A stretch of 64,000 bases of DNA from contig NZ_JACAXB010000007.1 in assembly GCF_013391415.1 (NCBI RefSeq), positions 1-64,000 on the forward strand, in the 5' to 3' direction. Source of the stretch: Aquitalea sp. LB_tupeE. Its GTDB lineage: Bacteria > Pseudomonadota > Gammaproteobacteria > Burkholderiales > Chromobacteriaceae. The notes under the pieces were generated by a model that did not search any database, was not told the DNA's origin, and saw nothing but the letters and a program-made list of their open reading frames with translations. Shown here piece by piece: positions 9,241 to 19,962 of this stretch; the first letter of the stretch is position 1; the number at the start of each line of letters is the position of its first letter. The translations under genes were made by a program, and so were the position numbers.

Positions 9241-9708
9241 ATGTTCTACAAACTGACCCGATTGGCCTTGCTGGGCAGCCTCTCGCTCGGCCTGCTGGCT
9301 GGCTGCGCCACTTCCGACTCTGCTGCGGTTTATTCACAAGGGCAGATGCGCCGCGCTCAAACCGTAGAGCTGGGCACTGTGGTTTCGGTGAATAATGTCA
9401 AGATGGAAGGCAAGAACAACGAACTGCTGACGCTGGGTGGCGCCGCCCTGGGCGGTCTGGCTGGCAGCGAGCTGGGCGGTGGCCGTGGTTCGATTGCCGG
9501 TGGCATTGTCGGCGCGCTGGCCGGTGGTTTTGGCACCCAGGCAGCCCAACGTAGCCTGGGCACCAAGAGTGCACTGGAAGTCACCGTCAAGTTGGATGGC
9601 AGCGGCCGCCTGATTTCCATCGTGCAGGATGCCGACATCCCGCTGGCAGCCGGCCAGCGTGTTCGCGTACTCACCGGTGGTGGTAATGACCGCGTTGTTC
9701 CGTACTGA
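9241..9708 (+). CDS. SlyB/Pcp-type outer-membrane lipoprotein with glycine zipper
   Basis: 155-residue lipoprotein. The signal peptide ends with the lipobox LLAGC, lipidated at C22. A Gly-rich 2TM glycine-zipper segment (about residues 60-100, GGAALGGLAGSELGGGRGS...) places it in the SlyB/Pcp family, whose members stabilise the outer membrane under stress. Start has a good GAGGAG ribosome-binding site. It is 15 bp after pyrD and ends in a strong terminator. Confidence 0.9.
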   Translation: MFYKLTRLALLGSLSLGLLAGCATSDSAAVYSQGQMRRAQTVELGTVVSVNNVKMEGKNNELLTLGGAALGGLAGSELGGGRGSIAGGIVGALAGGFGTQAAQRSLGTKSALEVTVKLDGSGRLISIVQDADIPLAAGQRVRVLTGGGNDRVVPY

Positions 9709-9727
9709 TTCATCCCTTTGCAATAAG

Positions 9728-9757
9728 AAACAGGCTGACATTTTCAGCCTGTTTTTG
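9728..9757. terminator. Intrinsic terminator between slyB-like gene and bpt
   Basis: 11-bp stem AAACAGGCTGA / TCAGCCTGTTT (9728-9738 and 9744-9754) with a 5-nt loop, followed by T-rich sequence on the plus strand and A-rich sequence before it. It can serve both convergent genes. Confidence 0.85.
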
Positions 9758-9768
9758 TTTTTGCCTGC

Positions 9769-10506
9769 TCAAGCAGCATCTGGCTGCTGCATGAGTATCC
9801 AGCGGCCATCACGCAGTTGCTCCAGTGGCCGGTATTGGGATTTGTAAGCCATCTTGCGGCATTCCCCTATCCAGTAGCCCAGGTACAGATAAGGTAGCCC
9901 CCATGCACGGGCTAGCTCTACTTGCCACAACACATTGAACACGCCATAGCTGGCCTTGGCATCTTCCGGCTCATAAAAAGTGTATACCGCCGACAGGCCA
10001 TCCCCCAGCCTATCAATCAGGCTGACCATCTTCAGTGCACCACCCAGACGAAACTCGGCCAGCATGCTGTCCACACCACTTTTGAGAATGAACTCCGAAT
10101 ATTGCTGGACATTGTCTTCGGCCATGCCGCCACCAGCATGGCGGGATTGCTGGTAACGGTGATAAAGCTGGTAGTGGTCGTCGCGGTATTCCAGCGGCAA
10201 CAGGCTGACTTCCATGGCCCGCAAGCGCTGCCAGCTACGGCGCTGACTGCGGTTTGGGCTGAACTCCGCCACTGGCAGGCGCACGGGTACGCAAGACTGG
10301 CAGCTGTCGCAATACGGGCGGTAGGTATACAAACCGCTGCGGCGAAAACCCAGTTTCACCAACTGGCTATATACCGCAGCATCAATGGCTTCAGCTGGAA
10401 TAGCTACCTGTGAACGCGCCTGTCGTCCATCCAGATAGCTGCAAGGGTAAGGTGCGGTGGCATAGAAATGAATGGCAACCGCTTGCGGGTCATCACGATG
10501 GCTCAT
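9769..10506 (-). CDS. bpt: Aspartate/glutamate leucyltransferase Bpt
   Basis: 245-residue arginyl-tRNA-protein transferase-like enzyme. Bacterial Bpt adds Leu to N-terminal Asp or Glu, making substrates for ClpAP through ClpS. The N-terminal Cys motif [12 protein letters not shown] and [16 protein letters not shown] is characteristic. The start at 10506 ([10 protein letters not shown]) is preferred over an upstream in-frame codon at 10548. It overlaps the end of aat by 14 bases, so the two leucyl/phenylalanyl-transfer steps are co-expressed. Confidence 0.94.
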   Translation of the reverse strand: MSHRDDPQAVAIHFYATAPYPCSYLDGRQARSQVAIPAEAIDAAVYSQLVKLGFRRSGLYTYRPYCDSCQSCVPVRLPVAEFSPNRSQRRSWQRLRAMEVSLLPLEYRDDHYQLYHRYQQSRHAGGGMAEDNVQQYSEFILKSGVDSMLAEFRLGGALKMVSLIDRLGDGLSAVYTFYEPEDAKASYGVFNVLWQVELARAWGLPYLYLGYWIGECRKMAYKSQYRPLEQLRDGRWILMQQPDAA

Positions 10507-11194
10507 TGTCGAAACGATAGGTCCACATGCTGTCCGCCTGGGGCTCAAGCGTACTTTGCTTCAGCTTAGCAAGAAATTGCGTTCTTGGAATCAGCATTGC
10601 ACCCAGACTTTCCAGATGCGGGGTGTGCATCTGGCAATCAATCATCTCCACCCCATGACACGCCAGATGACGTGCCATATGGACAAAAGCAATTTTGGAA
10701 GCATCGGTACGGTGCGAAAACATCGACTCACCGTAAAACATCCGCCCCAGTCCGACGCCATACAAGCCACCGGCAAGCTCACCATCCATCCACACTTCAA
10801 AGGAATGGGCAGCACCTAGCGCATGCAACCGGCAGTAGGCATCCACCATGGGCGGGATGATCCAGGTTCCGGCCGCACCAGCACGTGGCGCAGCACAGGC
10901 TTCAATCACCTGTCTGAAAGCCGTATCGATGGTGACACGATAGGAACGGTTACGCAGTACCTTATCCAGGGAACGCCGGACATGCAGTCGCGCGGGAAAC
11001 AGAACCATGCGGCGGGAAGGCGACCACCACAGGATGGGCTCTCCCTCGGAGAACCAGGGGAAGATGCCCTGTGAGTAGCCCAGCAGCAGCCGCGCGGGAG
11101 ACAAATCGCCTCCGGCAGCCAGCAGGCCATCCGGCTCGGCCAGTGCAGTGCGAACCGGGGGGAATACCAGTTCTTGGCCAAGCCAGGGAATCAT
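10493..11194 (-). CDS. aat: Leucyl/phenylalanyl-tRNA-protein transferase
   Basis: 233-residue Aat, which transfers Leu or Phe from tRNA to proteins with N-terminal Arg or Lys, creating primary N-degrons. Family hallmarks include [38 protein letters not shown] and the [19 protein letters not shown] core. Its ATG overlaps the fur stop by one base (TAATG on the minus strand) and its end overlaps bpt, giving a tight fur-aat-bpt operon. Confidence 0.96.
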   Translation of the reverse strand: MIPWLGQELVFPPVRTALAEPDGLLAAGGDLSPARLLLGYSQGIFPWFSEGEPILWWSPSRRMVLFPARLHVRRSLDKVLRNRSYRVTIDTAFRQVIEACAAPRAGAAGTWIIPPMVDAYCRLHALGAAHSFEVWMDGELAGGLYGVGLGRMFYGESMFSHRTDASKIAFVHMARHLACHGVEMIDCQMHTPHLESLGAMLIPRTQFLAKLKQSTLEPQADSMWTYRFDNEPS

Positions 11195-11628
11195 TACTTG
11201 GTTTTGGCGCCGGATTTACCCTGGCAATCGACACATTCGCCGTACAGGTACAGCGCATGCTCTGCAATACGGAAGCCGTGCTGTTCGGCAATACGATCCT
11301 GCAGTGCTTCGATTTCCGGGTCGAAGAATTCCATCACGCTGCCGCACTTCACGCACACCATGTGGTCGTGATGGCCGCCCTGGTTCAGTTCGTAAACCGC
11401 CTTGCCGGACTCGAAATGGTGACGCACCAGAATACCGGCCTGTTCAAACTGCGTCAGAACACGGTAAATGGTGGCCAGGCCGATATCGATGTTCTCGGCC
11501 AGCAATTTGCGATAGACATCCTCGGCAGACATGTGGCGATCATCGCTCAGCTCGAACAGGTCGAGAATTTTCAGACGTGGGCCGGTAGCCTTCAGGCCGA
11601 TATCTTTAAGGTGACTGGCTTTGCTCAT
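11194..11628 (-). CDS. fur: Ferric uptake regulator Fur
   Basis: 144-residue Fur repressor controlling iron uptake and storage. The winged-helix N terminus carries [13 protein letters not shown] and [17 protein letters not shown]; metal-binding residues lie in [16 protein letters not shown] and the C-terminal GECVDCQGK. The start at 11628 ([18 protein letters not shown]) fits the family; an upstream in-frame codon at 11691 adds unconserved residues. It is divergent from bamE, a common arrangement. No convincing Fur box was found in the 97-bp spacer, so autoregulation is not supported by what I can see. Confidence 0.97.
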   Translation of the reverse strand: MSKASHLKDIGLKATGPRLKILDLFELSDDRHMSAEDVYRKLLAENIDIGLATIYRVLTQFEQAGILVRHHFESGKAVYELNQGGHHDHMVCVKCGSVMEFFDPEIEALQDRIAEQHGFRIAEHALYLYGECVDCQGKSGAKTK

Positions 11629-11725
11629 CGTGATATAAATTGGGTCGATTTTTGAAGCATGATAAAGCCTTTTTGCGGCTTTGCCTAACATCGCCTTTAA
11701 ATAATACTCAGCTCATCGGAGTCTC

Positions 11726-12915
<1,190 letters not shown>

Positions 12916-12924
12916 GTCCCGCCA

Positions 12925-12950
12925 GAAGCCTGCCTTGCACGGCAGGCTTC
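12925..12950 (+). terminator. Hairpin after dapB
   Basis: Perfect 10-bp stem GAAGCCTGCC (12925-12934) and GGCAGGCTTC (12941-12950) with a 6-nt loop, 9 bp past the dapB stop. There is no T run, so it may attenuate rather than stop transcription into the permease gene 31 bp later. Confidence 0.5.
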
Positions 12951-12980
12951 ACTTCTCACGCCCTTCCTTATGCCTTCCCG

Positions 12981-13949
12981 ATGTCACGCACCCTGCACGT
13001 TTGTCTGCTCTTGCTTGCTGCCTTGCTGCTGACCGGGCTGGGCAGCTTGCTGCACGGAAGTGGCATCAGCCTGTATGCCTTGCTGCACCCATCCACCCTA
13101 CCCCTGCTGGAAAGCCAGTTACTGTGGCAACTACGCCTGCCGCGCCTGTTGATGGCCGCCTGCAGCGGCATGCTGCTGGGCTGTGCCGGCAGTGCGGTAC
13201 AAGCGCGTTTTCGCAATCCCTTGGCCGAGCCCGGCCTGCTGGGTATTTACAGCGGCGCAGCACTGGTGGCTGCACTTGCACTCAGCCTGAATGCCGGACT
13301 GATGGCTGTTTCGCTGGCAGGTTTTGCCGGCAGTGTGCTGGCATTGTGCCTGCTGCGTACGCTGGCAGGCCAGGCCAGTGGTACTCGTTTGCTGCTGGCT
13401 GGCGTTGCCATCAGCACCTTGCTGGCCAGCCTGCTGACCCTGCTGATTACCACCCTGCCCGATGGCGCGCTGCGCAGCGTCACTTTCTGGCTGATGGGCA
13501 GCTATGCCGGTGCGCAATGGCAGCAGGTGGGACTGATGCTGCTGGCCACTCCGCTGGTCTGGCTGGGTTTGTTCCGTCATTGGCACTTGCTCAATGCTCT
13601 TCAACTGGGCGAAGCGACAGCGTTTCATCTTGGTTTTGATGTACGGCGCGGTAGCTGGCTGATCGTGTTGCTGGCTTCGATTGCTGCCGGAGTGGTGGTG
13701 GCCAGCTGCGGCATGATCGGCTTCGTCGGCTTGCTGGCCCCTCATCTGGCGCGTTTGCTGCTGGGCAGCGATGCGCGGCGGCTAATGCTGGCGGCGCCGC
13801 TATTTGGTGCCTGGCTGACGGTGGGAGCTGACTGGCTGGCCCGCAGCCTGTTGGCACCAGCAGAATTGCCAGTTGGCGTGATCACCAGCCTGCTGGGCGC
13901 ACCATTTTTCCTGTGGCTGCTGCGTCACGCCAAGGACGAACATGCTTGA
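12981..13949 (+). CDS. FecCD/BtuC-type ABC transporter permease
   Basis: 322-residue, very hydrophobic permease of the iron-siderophore/heme/cobalamin importer family (BtuC, FepD, HmuU). The conserved LPRLLMAACSGMLLGCAGSAVQ and the coupling segment GMIGFVGLLAPHLARLLLGSD, which contacts the ATPase, are clear. Start chosen at 12981 (MSRTLHVCLLL); an upstream in-frame codon would lie inside dapB. It overlaps the ATPase gene by 8 bases. The substrate is unknown; heme is plausible because the partner resembles HmuV. No periplasmic binding protein or TonB receptor gene is adjacent. Confidence 0.88.
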   Translation: MSRTLHVCLLLLAALLLTGLGSLLHGSGISLYALLHPSTLPLLESQLLWQLRLPRLLMAACSGMLLGCAGSAVQARFRNPLAEPGLLGIYSGAALVAALALSLNAGLMAVSLAGFAGSVLALCLLRTLAGQASGTRLLLAGVAISTLLASLLTLLITTLPDGALRSVTFWLMGSYAGAQWQQVGLMLLATPLVWLGLFRHWHLLNALQLGEATAFHLGFDVRRGSWLIVLLASIAAGVVVASCGMIGFVGLLAPHLARLLLGSDARRLMLAAPLFGAWLTVGADWLARSLLAPAELPVGVITSLLGAPFFLWLLRHAKDEHA

Positions 13950-14718
13950 ATTGCAAGACATCAGCCTGAAGCTGGGCGGCAAAACCGTCATTCGCCAGGT
14001 GTCACTCCAGGCGCAGCCGGGAGAGTTATGCGTGATTCTTGGCCCCAACGGTGCCGGTAAAAGCAGCTTGTTGCAACTGATGTCCGGCTATCGCCAGCCG
14101 GATAGCGGTCAGGTATCGCTGGCTGGTAAACCGCTAACAGGTCAAGGCCCGGCCAGTCTGGCGCGTCAGCGGGCAGTGGTGGAGCAGCACCCTGCCCTGC
14201 CTGCGGGCTGGCGGGTGTCCGAACTGATTGCCACCGGGGCGTATCAGACCCGCGCGATGGTATCGGACAGTATCTGGCAACAGGTGCTGGTATTGAGTGA
14301 TACCGCCAGTTTGCAGAATCGCACTTTGGACAGCCTGTCCGGGGGTGAAGCCCAGCGTGTGCACCTGGCGCGTGCACTGCTGCAATTGCTGGTTTCCTCC
14401 AGCCTGGAACGCTATTTATTGCTGGATGAAGCCACTTCGGCACTGGACTTTGCCATTGCCGATGCCATGGTGGCACGGCTGCACCATATTGCCGGCAGTC
14501 TGGGGATAGGGATTGTGGCGGTGATGCATGACCTGAACCTGGCCTTGCGCCATGCCGATCGCGTCCTGTTGCTACGCGATGGCGTTGCGGTGGCCAGCGG
14601 CAAGACGGCAGAGGTGATGGACAAACAGCAACTGGAAGCTATTTATGGTGTGGCGCTGGCCGAATTGACGAGCCCGGACGCACAGGTCCGGGCCTTTGTA
14701 CCACGCACGTCCGACTGA
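13942..14718 (+). CDS. ABC transporter ATP-binding protein, HmuV-like
   Basis: 258-residue ATPase. Walker A is GPNGAGKSS, signature LSGGEAQRVHLARALLQL, Walker B YLLLDEATSALD, and the H-loop is AVMHDLN. Spacing and the signature-region LLQLL insertion are like HmuV of heme importers. It works with the overlapping permease as one importer. It ends 10 bp from the convergent spoVR stop, with no terminator between. Confidence 0.88.
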   Translation: MLELQDISLKLGGKTVIRQVSLQAQPGELCVILGPNGAGKSSLLQLMSGYRQPDSGQVSLAGKPLTGQGPASLARQRAVVEQHPALPAGWRVSELIATGAYQTRAMVSDSIWQQVLVLSDTASLQNRTLDSLSGGEAQRVHLARALLQLLVSSSLERYLLLDEATSALDFAIADAMVARLHHIAGSLGIGIVAVMHDLNLALRHADRVLLLRDGVAVASGKTAEVMDKQQLEAIYGVALAELTSPDAQVRAFVPRTSD

Positions 14719-14727
14719 GCCTGAGCG

Positions 14728-16242
14728 CTACAGGCGTTGTAACTCCAGATTGGATTTCACTTCAAAGCGCTGGGTGATGCTGCCATCGCTGTCCGCGCTT
14801 TCCAGCCGCACATCAAAGCCCCACAAGCGCCCCACATGCTTGAGCACTTCCTGCGCACTGCCTTCGTCCAGCGGACGGCGATTGTGCATGGTGTGCCGCA
14901 GGGTGAGGCTGCGATCCCCCCGTACATTCACCGACCACACCTGGATATTCGGCTCGCGCGAACCAAGATTGTATTGCTCGGCCAATTTGCTGCGAATGTC
15001 GCGATAGCCGTTTTCATCATGAATGGCCGACACTTCCAGCTTGTCCTCGTGGTCGTCATCACGAATGGCAAACAGACGGAATTCGCGAATCAGCTTGGGT
15101 GACAGGTATTGCGAGATGAAGCTCTCGTCCTTGAAATTCTTCATGGCGAATTCAAGCGATGTACGCCAGTCGGTACCGGCCAGGTCCGGGAACCAGGCCT
15201 TGTCTTCCTCGGTGGGGTTTTCGCAAATACGCTTGATGTCCTGATACATGGCAAAGCCCAGTGCGTAGGGATTGATGCCGTTATACCAGCGCGCAGTCAC
15301 CGGCGGCTGGTACACCACATTGGTGTGACTTTGCAGAAACTCCATCATGAAACCATCGGTCACCAGCCCTTTCTCATACAGGCGGTTGAGTATGGTGTAG
15401 TGCCAGAACGTCGCCCAGCCCTCGTTCATGACCTGGGTCTGGCGTTGCGGGTAGAAATACTGCGCCACCTTGCGCACGATGCGCACCAGCTCGCGCTGCC
15501 ATGGTTCCAGCAGCGGCGCGGATTTTTCGATGAAGTACAGCAGGTTTTCCTGCGGCTCGGACGGAAAACGCGGTGGTTCGCGATTGGCATCATCCCGGTC
15601 ACGGCGTGGGATGGTGCGCCACAAGTCGTTTACCTGCATTTGCAGATATTGTTCGCGCTCTTCCTGCCGCGCCTGCTCTTCGGCCAGCGACAGTTTCTGT
15701 GGCCGCTTGTAGCGGTCCACACCGTAATTCATCAGCGCATGGCAGGAATCCAGCAGCTCTTCTACCGCGTCAATGCCATAACGCTCCTCGCATTTGCTGA
15801 TGTAGGACTTGGCAAACACCAGATAGTCGACAATGGCTGAAGCGTCGGTCCAGGCCCGGAACAGGTAATTGCCCTTGAAGAAGCTGTTGTGGCCATAGGC
15901 AGCGTGGGCAATCACCAGCGCCTGCATGGTCATGGAGTTCTCTTCCATCAAATAGGCAATGCAGGGGCTGGAATTGATGACAATTTCGTAAGCGAGGCCC
16001 ATCTGGCCACGCTTGTAGCTTTTTTCGGTGGAAACGAAATGCTTGCCAAAGCTCCAGTGGTGATAGTTCACCGGCATGCCCACCGAGGAATAGGCATCCA
16101 TCATCTGCTCGGCCGTAATCACCTCCAGCTGGTTGGGATACACGTCCAGCTTGAATTCATCCACCGCAATCTTGCGGATTTCACGGTCGTATTCGTCAAT
16201 CAGGTCGAAGGTCCATTCGGACCCGGTGGAAATGGGTGTCAT
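14728..16242 (-). CDS. SpoVR family protein (YcgB)
   Basis: 504-residue SpoVR/YcgB protein. The family was named for a Bacillus cortex-formation gene, but in Gram-negative bacteria it accompanies yeaG-yeaH in stress and stationary phase; its biochemical role is unresolved. Length matches E. coli YcgB (510). The start at 16242 (MTPISTGSEW) is chosen because AGGGGA lies 8 bases upstream; an ATG at 16269 has no ribosome-binding site. It follows yeaH by 32 bp and ends the prkA-yeaH-spoVR operon. Confidence 0.93.
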   Translation of the reverse strand: MTPISTGSEWTFDLIDEYDREIRKIAVDEFKLDVYPNQLEVITAEQMMDAYSSVGMPVNYHHWSFGKHFVSTEKSYKRGQMGLAYEIVINSSPCIAYLMEENSMTMQALVIAHAAYGHNSFFKGNYLFRAWTDASAIVDYLVFAKSYISKCEERYGIDAVEELLDSCHALMNYGVDRYKRPQKLSLAEEQARQEEREQYLQMQVNDLWRTIPRRDRDDANREPPRFPSEPQENLLYFIEKSAPLLEPWQRELVRIVRKVAQYFYPQRQTQVMNEGWATFWHYTILNRLYEKGLVTDGFMMEFLQSHTNVVYQPPVTARWYNGINPYALGFAMYQDIKRICENPTEEDKAWFPDLAGTDWRTSLEFAMKNFKDESFISQYLSPKLIREFRLFAIRDDDHEDKLEVSAIHDENGYRDIRSKLAEQYNLGSREPNIQVWSVNVRGDRSLTLRHTMHNRRPLDEGSAQEVLKHVGRLWGFDVRLESADSDGSITQRFEVKSNLELQRL

Positions 16243-16274
16243 GCTGTTTTCCCCTTGGCTGACAGCCATGGCGC

Positions 16275-17549
16275 TTATGCGCGGTTGGCTGGCTGGCGTT
16301 TGAACAGCTCCCGGAAAACCGGATAAATGTCGGAGGCCGAGCGGATTTTCTGCATGGCAAAGTGACGCTGACGCTCCTTGACCTTGAGGTACTCGTACCA
16401 CAGGTTTTGCGGCTCCCCTTCGGTGATTTCGATGTAGGCGAAATACTGGCAGTAAGGCAGCAGCTGTTCTTCCATGATGCGACCGCAATTGGCCGAATCG
16501 CTGTCCCAGTTGTCACCATCGGATGCCTGGGCGGCATAGATGTTCCACTCGCTGCTGCTGTAGCGTTTCTTGACGATGTCCGCCATCAGGTTAAGCGCGG
16601 AAGACACCACGGTGCCGCCGCTTTCGCGCGAATGGAAAAAGTCTTCTTCGTTCACTTCCACCGCACTGGTGTGATGACGGATGAACACCACTTCGATCTT
16701 GTCGTAGTTACGCTGCAAGAACAGATACAGCAGGATGAAAAAACGCTTGGCCATGTCCTTCTTCTGCTCGTCCATCGAGCCGGACACGTCCATGATGCAG
16801 AACATCACCGCCTGACTGGTGGGCTTGGGCTGCTGGATGCGGTTGTTGTAACGCAGGTCGAACGGGTCGATGAAGGGAATGCTGCCCAGCTTTTCGCGCA
16901 GCAAATGAATGCGCTTGCGTTGCTCGCGCACTTCCTGCGTGCTTTCGTCGTCCGACTCCAGCAGTGCATCCAGATCCTCCTCGGCCTCGCCCAGCCGGGC
17001 CAGCGTCGGTGCCGCCATGGCCACCCGGCGCGCCAGTGCACCGCGCAGGGAACGCACGATGCTGATATTGGCCGGCGTGCCGTCATTGGTGTAACCGGCG
17101 CGTACCTGCTTGAGCTCTTCCACCCCCATCAGTTGGGTCTTGATCAGGTTGGGCAGTGCCAGGTCATCAAAAAATACATTGAGAAATTCTTCGCGTGACA
17201 GTTCGAAGACAAAATCGTCCTCACCCTCGCCATCCTGACTCGCCTTGCCACCACCTCCTCCACCGCCGCCACCTTGTGGACGGGCGATGCGATCGCCACG
17301 GATGAACTCCTCATTGCCCGGATGTACTTGTTCGCGCACCCCGCCCTGGCCATGGTGGAATACCGGCTCGGAAATATCCTTGACCGGAATGGACACTTTC
17401 TCGCCACTCTCGATATCGGTGATGCTGCGTCCCTTTACCGCACGGGAGACGGCTTCCTTGATTTGCGCCTTGAAGCGGCGTAAGAAGCGTTCGCGATTGA
17501 CCGCGGACTTGTTCTTGCCATTCAGGCGTCTGTCTATGATGTGGGACAT
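16275..17549 (-). CDS. yeaH: YeaH/YhbH family protein (DUF444)
   Basis: 424-residue DUF444 protein with a von Willebrand A-like C-terminal half ([18 protein letters not shown] is a MIDAS-type DxSxS motif at about residue 250). The middle carries a poly-Gly run (GGGGGGGGG near residue 93). Family members are partners or substrates of the PrkA/YeaG kinase in E. coli stress survival. Lies between prkA and spoVR in the conserved order. Confidence 0.93.
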   Translation of the reverse strand: MSHIIDRRLNGKNKSAVNRERFLRRFKAQIKEAVSRAVKGRSITDIESGEKVSIPVKDISEPVFHHGQGGVREQVHPGNEEFIRGDRIARPQGGGGGGGGGKASQDGEGEDDFVFELSREEFLNVFFDDLALPNLIKTQLMGVEELKQVRAGYTNDGTPANISIVRSLRGALARRVAMAAPTLARLGEAEEDLDALLESDDESTQEVREQRKRIHLLREKLGSIPFIDPFDLRYNNRIQQPKPTSQAVMFCIMDVSGSMDEQKKDMAKRFFILLYLFLQRNYDKIEVVFIRHHTSAVEVNEEDFFHSRESGGTVVSSALNLMADIVKKRYSSSEWNIYAAQASDGDNWDSDSANCGRIMEEQLLPYCQYFAYIEITEGEPQNLWYEYLKVKERQRHFAMQKIRSASDIYPVFRELFKRQPANRA

Positions 17550-17605
17550 GGCAACCTCGCTGTTGTCTCCTGCGGCCTGACGGGGCCTACCTGCGCCAAG
17601 CCATG

Positions 17606-17672
17606 CCGGACCTGTCCTTTCAGACAGGCCGGGCCAGAATTGGTGCCGCTATGCCGGGTGCACGCACCCGGC
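17606..17672 (-). repeat. Tandem hairpins between prkA and yeaH
   Basis: Two strong inverted repeats fill the 136-bp gap: CCGG-A-CCTGTC (17606-17616) with GACAGGCCGG (17623-17632), and GCCGGGTG (17653-17660) with CACCCGGC (17665-17672) around the tetraloop CACG. Neither has a T tract. They could stabilise the upstream prkA mRNA or set unequal expression of prkA and yeaH-spoVR. Confidence 0.6.
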
Positions 17673-17685
17673 AAGCACGGCTTGG

Positions 17686-19614
17686 TCAGGAGGACTTGCG
17701 TACCCGCAGATACCATTCGCACAACAGGCGCACCTGCTTGGCGGTATAGCCCTTTTCCACCATGCGGTTGACGAAGTCTTCGTGCTTCTTGGCATCTTCC
17801 ACGCTGGCCTTGGCATTGAAAGAAATCACCGGCAGCAACTCTTCGGTATTGGAGAACATCTTCTTCTCGATCACCGTGCGCAGTTTTTCATAGCTGGTCC
17901 AGGTCGGGTTCTTGCCACCGTTATTGGCCCGCGCCCGCAGCACGAAGTTGACGATTTCGTTGCGGAAGTCCTTGGGATTGGAAATTCCGGCCGGTTTTTC
18001 GATTTTCTCCAGTTCGCCATTGAGCGAGGTACGGTCGAAGATTTCGCCGGTGTCCTGATCGCGGTATTCCTGGTCCTGAATCCAGTAGTCGGCGAAGGTG
18101 ACATAGCGGTCGAAAATGTTCTGCCCGTATTCCGAGTAGCTTTCCAGATAAGCTGTCTGGATTTCCTTGCCGATGAACTCGACATACTTCGGTGCCAGAT
18201 ACTCTTTCAGGAAAGTCAGGTACTTCTGCTCCTGCTCGGCCGGGAACTGCTCGCGTTCCACCTGCTGCTCCAGCACATACAACAGATGCACCGGGTTGGC
18301 GGCTACTTCCTGATTATCAAAGTTGAACACCTTGGACAAAATCTTGTAGGCAAAGCGGGTGGAAAGCCCGTTCATGCCTTCGTCCACCCCGGCATAGTCG
18401 CGGTATTCCTGCAGCGATTTGGCCTTGGGGTCGGTGTCTTTCAGGTTATCACCGTCGTACACCTGCATCTTGCTGAACAGGCTGGAGTTTTCCGGCTCTT
18501 TCAGGCGCGACAGGATGGCAAACTGGGCCATCATCTTCAGCGTTCCCGGTGCGCACGGCGCATTGCCCAGCGAAGAGTTGCGGATCAGCTTGTCGTAGAT
18601 CTTGATCTCTTCGGTCACGCGCAGGCAGTACGGCACCTTGACGATGTAAATACGGTCGAGGAAGGCCTCGTTGTTCTTGTTGTTGCGGAATTGTTTCCAC
18701 TCCGACTCATTGGAGTGGGCCAGCACGATGCCATCAAACGGAATCGCGCCAAAACCTTCCGTGCCCTTGAAGTTGCTTTCCTGGGTGGCCGTCAGCAGCG
18801 GGTGCAGCACCTTGATGGGGGCCTTGAACATTTCCACGAATTCCAGCAAGCCCTGGTTGGCCAGGCAGAGGCCACCGGAGTAGCTGTAGGCATCCGGGTC
18901 GTCCTGGGCATATTTCTCCAGTTTGCGGATGTCCACCTTGCCCACCAGCGAGCTGATGTCCTGGTTGTTTTCGTCACCCGGTTCAGTCTTGGCCACGGCA
19001 ATCTGGCGCAGCACCGACGGATAGCGCTTCACTACCTTGAACTGGCCGATATCACCATTGAACTCGTGCAGACGTTTTACCGCCCACGGGCTGGGAATGG
19101 TTTTGAGGTAACGGCGCGGAATGCCGAATTCTTCTTCCAGGATGGCACCGTCTTCTTCCACATTGAACAGGCCCAGTGGCGACTCGTTCAGTGGGCTGCC
19201 TTTCAGGCAATAGAACGGCACTTGCTCCATCAGCTCTTTCAGCTTTTCAGCAATGGAAGACTTGCCACCACCCACCGGCCCCAGCAGGTAGAGAATCTGT
19301 TTCTTCTCTTCCAACCCCTGGGCGGCATGGCGGAAATAGGCCACCACCTGCTCGATCACCTCTTCGGTGCCGTAAAACTCACGGAAGGCAGGGTAAACCT
19401 TGATGACCTTATTGGAGAAAATACGCGACAAACGCTGGTCGTGGCGGGTATCCACCAGCTCTGGTTCGCCTATGGCCGCCAGCATGCGCTCGGAGGCGGT
19501 GGCATAGGCAGAGGGATCACGCTTGCAGATCTCCAGATATTCCTGGATGGTGTATTCCTCTTCACGGGTTTTGTCGTAACGGGAGGCGTAGTGGCTCAAG
19601 ATATCCGGGTGCAT
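17686..19614 (-). CDS. prkA: Serine protein kinase PrkA (YeaG)
   Basis: 642-residue PrkA/YeaG, an AAA+-like domain fused to a kinase-like C terminus; E. coli YeaG is 644 residues and acts in nitrogen starvation and stationary phase. Walker A is LLGPVGGGKSS (about residue 105); the AAA core spans residues 70-370 and the PrkA C-terminal domain follows. The start at 19614 (MHPDILSHYA) has AGGAGAG upstream. First gene of a stress operon with yeaH and spoVR. Whether it is a kinase, protease or both is debated for the family. Confidence 0.95.
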   Translation of the reverse strand: MHPDILSHYASRYDKTREEEYTIQEYLEICKRDPSAYATASERMLAAIGEPELVDTRHDQRLSRIFSNKVIKVYPAFREFYGTEEVIEQVVAYFRHAAQGLEEKKQILYLLGPVGGGKSSIAEKLKELMEQVPFYCLKGSPLNESPLGLFNVEEDGAILEEEFGIPRRYLKTIPSPWAVKRLHEFNGDIGQFKVVKRYPSVLRQIAVAKTEPGDENNQDISSLVGKVDIRKLEKYAQDDPDAYSYSGGLCLANQGLLEFVEMFKAPIKVLHPLLTATQESNFKGTEGFGAIPFDGIVLAHSNESEWKQFRNNKNNEAFLDRIYIVKVPYCLRVTEEIKIYDKLIRNSSLGNAPCAPGTLKMMAQFAILSRLKEPENSSLFSKMQVYDGDNLKDTDPKAKSLQEYRDYAGVDEGMNGLSTRFAYKILSKVFNFDNQEVAANPVHLLYVLEQQVEREQFPAEQEQKYLTFLKEYLAPKYVEFIGKEIQTAYLESYSEYGQNIFDRYVTFADYWIQDQEYRDQDTGEIFDRTSLNGELEKIEKPAGISNPKDFRNEIVNFVLRARANNGGKNPTWTSYEKLRTVIEKKMFSNTEELLPVISFNAKASVEDAKKHEDFVNRMVEKGYTAKQVRLLCEWYLRVRKSS

Positions 19615-19962
19615 GGCTCTCTCCTGGCTGGTTGCAGAGGGCCACACGGTGTGCGCAATGCACCCGCCGTCCCCTTGCAAAAATTAGAGTACTGACTGGC
19701 TTTCAGATTCTCTTTTTTTGGGTATAGCACATGCTGGGAAGAGCAAGAACAAAAGCAATAAAACAATTGAAAACACTAAAAAATTTATATAAGTGTCTGA
19801 ATTAGATAGTGAATTTTCTTATCATGACTAAAGAAAAAACTTTGTAAAAAGCGTTTCCCATTAGCATGGCAATATTTTTATCTTTTAAAATCAAAGACAT
19901 AAAAAAACCCCGACTAAAAGTACTGGGGTTTTTACAGATGTATCAATTTGTAAGCAGCTGTT
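19615..19962. promoter_or_regulatory. AT-rich gap upstream of prkA
   Basis: 348 bp without a gene. About 19690-19900 is strikingly AT-rich against the GC-rich surroundings, with several A and T runs, and should hold the prkA promoter. I looked for a sigma-54 site (GG-N10-GC type) and found none I could defend. The PilZ gene terminator lies at its right end. Confidence 0.5.
19903..19933. terminator. Terminator downstream of the PilZ gene
   Basis: AAAAACCCC (19903-19911) pairs with GGGGTTTTT (19925-19933) around a 13-nt loop, giving T-rich tails on both strands. It would end the minus-strand DUF2062-nudix-PilZ transcript. Confidence 0.75.

Noticed and set aside
11629-11725. Fur box between fur and bamE
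   Set aside because: Only loose AT-rich words; no sequence near the 19-bp palindrome.
17782-19695. Long plus-strand frame antisense to prkA
   Set aside because: Antisense shadow of a well-supported gene with no domain.
19620-19760. Sigma-54 promoter for prkA
   Set aside because: Expected from E. coli yeaG, but no GG/GC pair with the right spacing and flanks was found.
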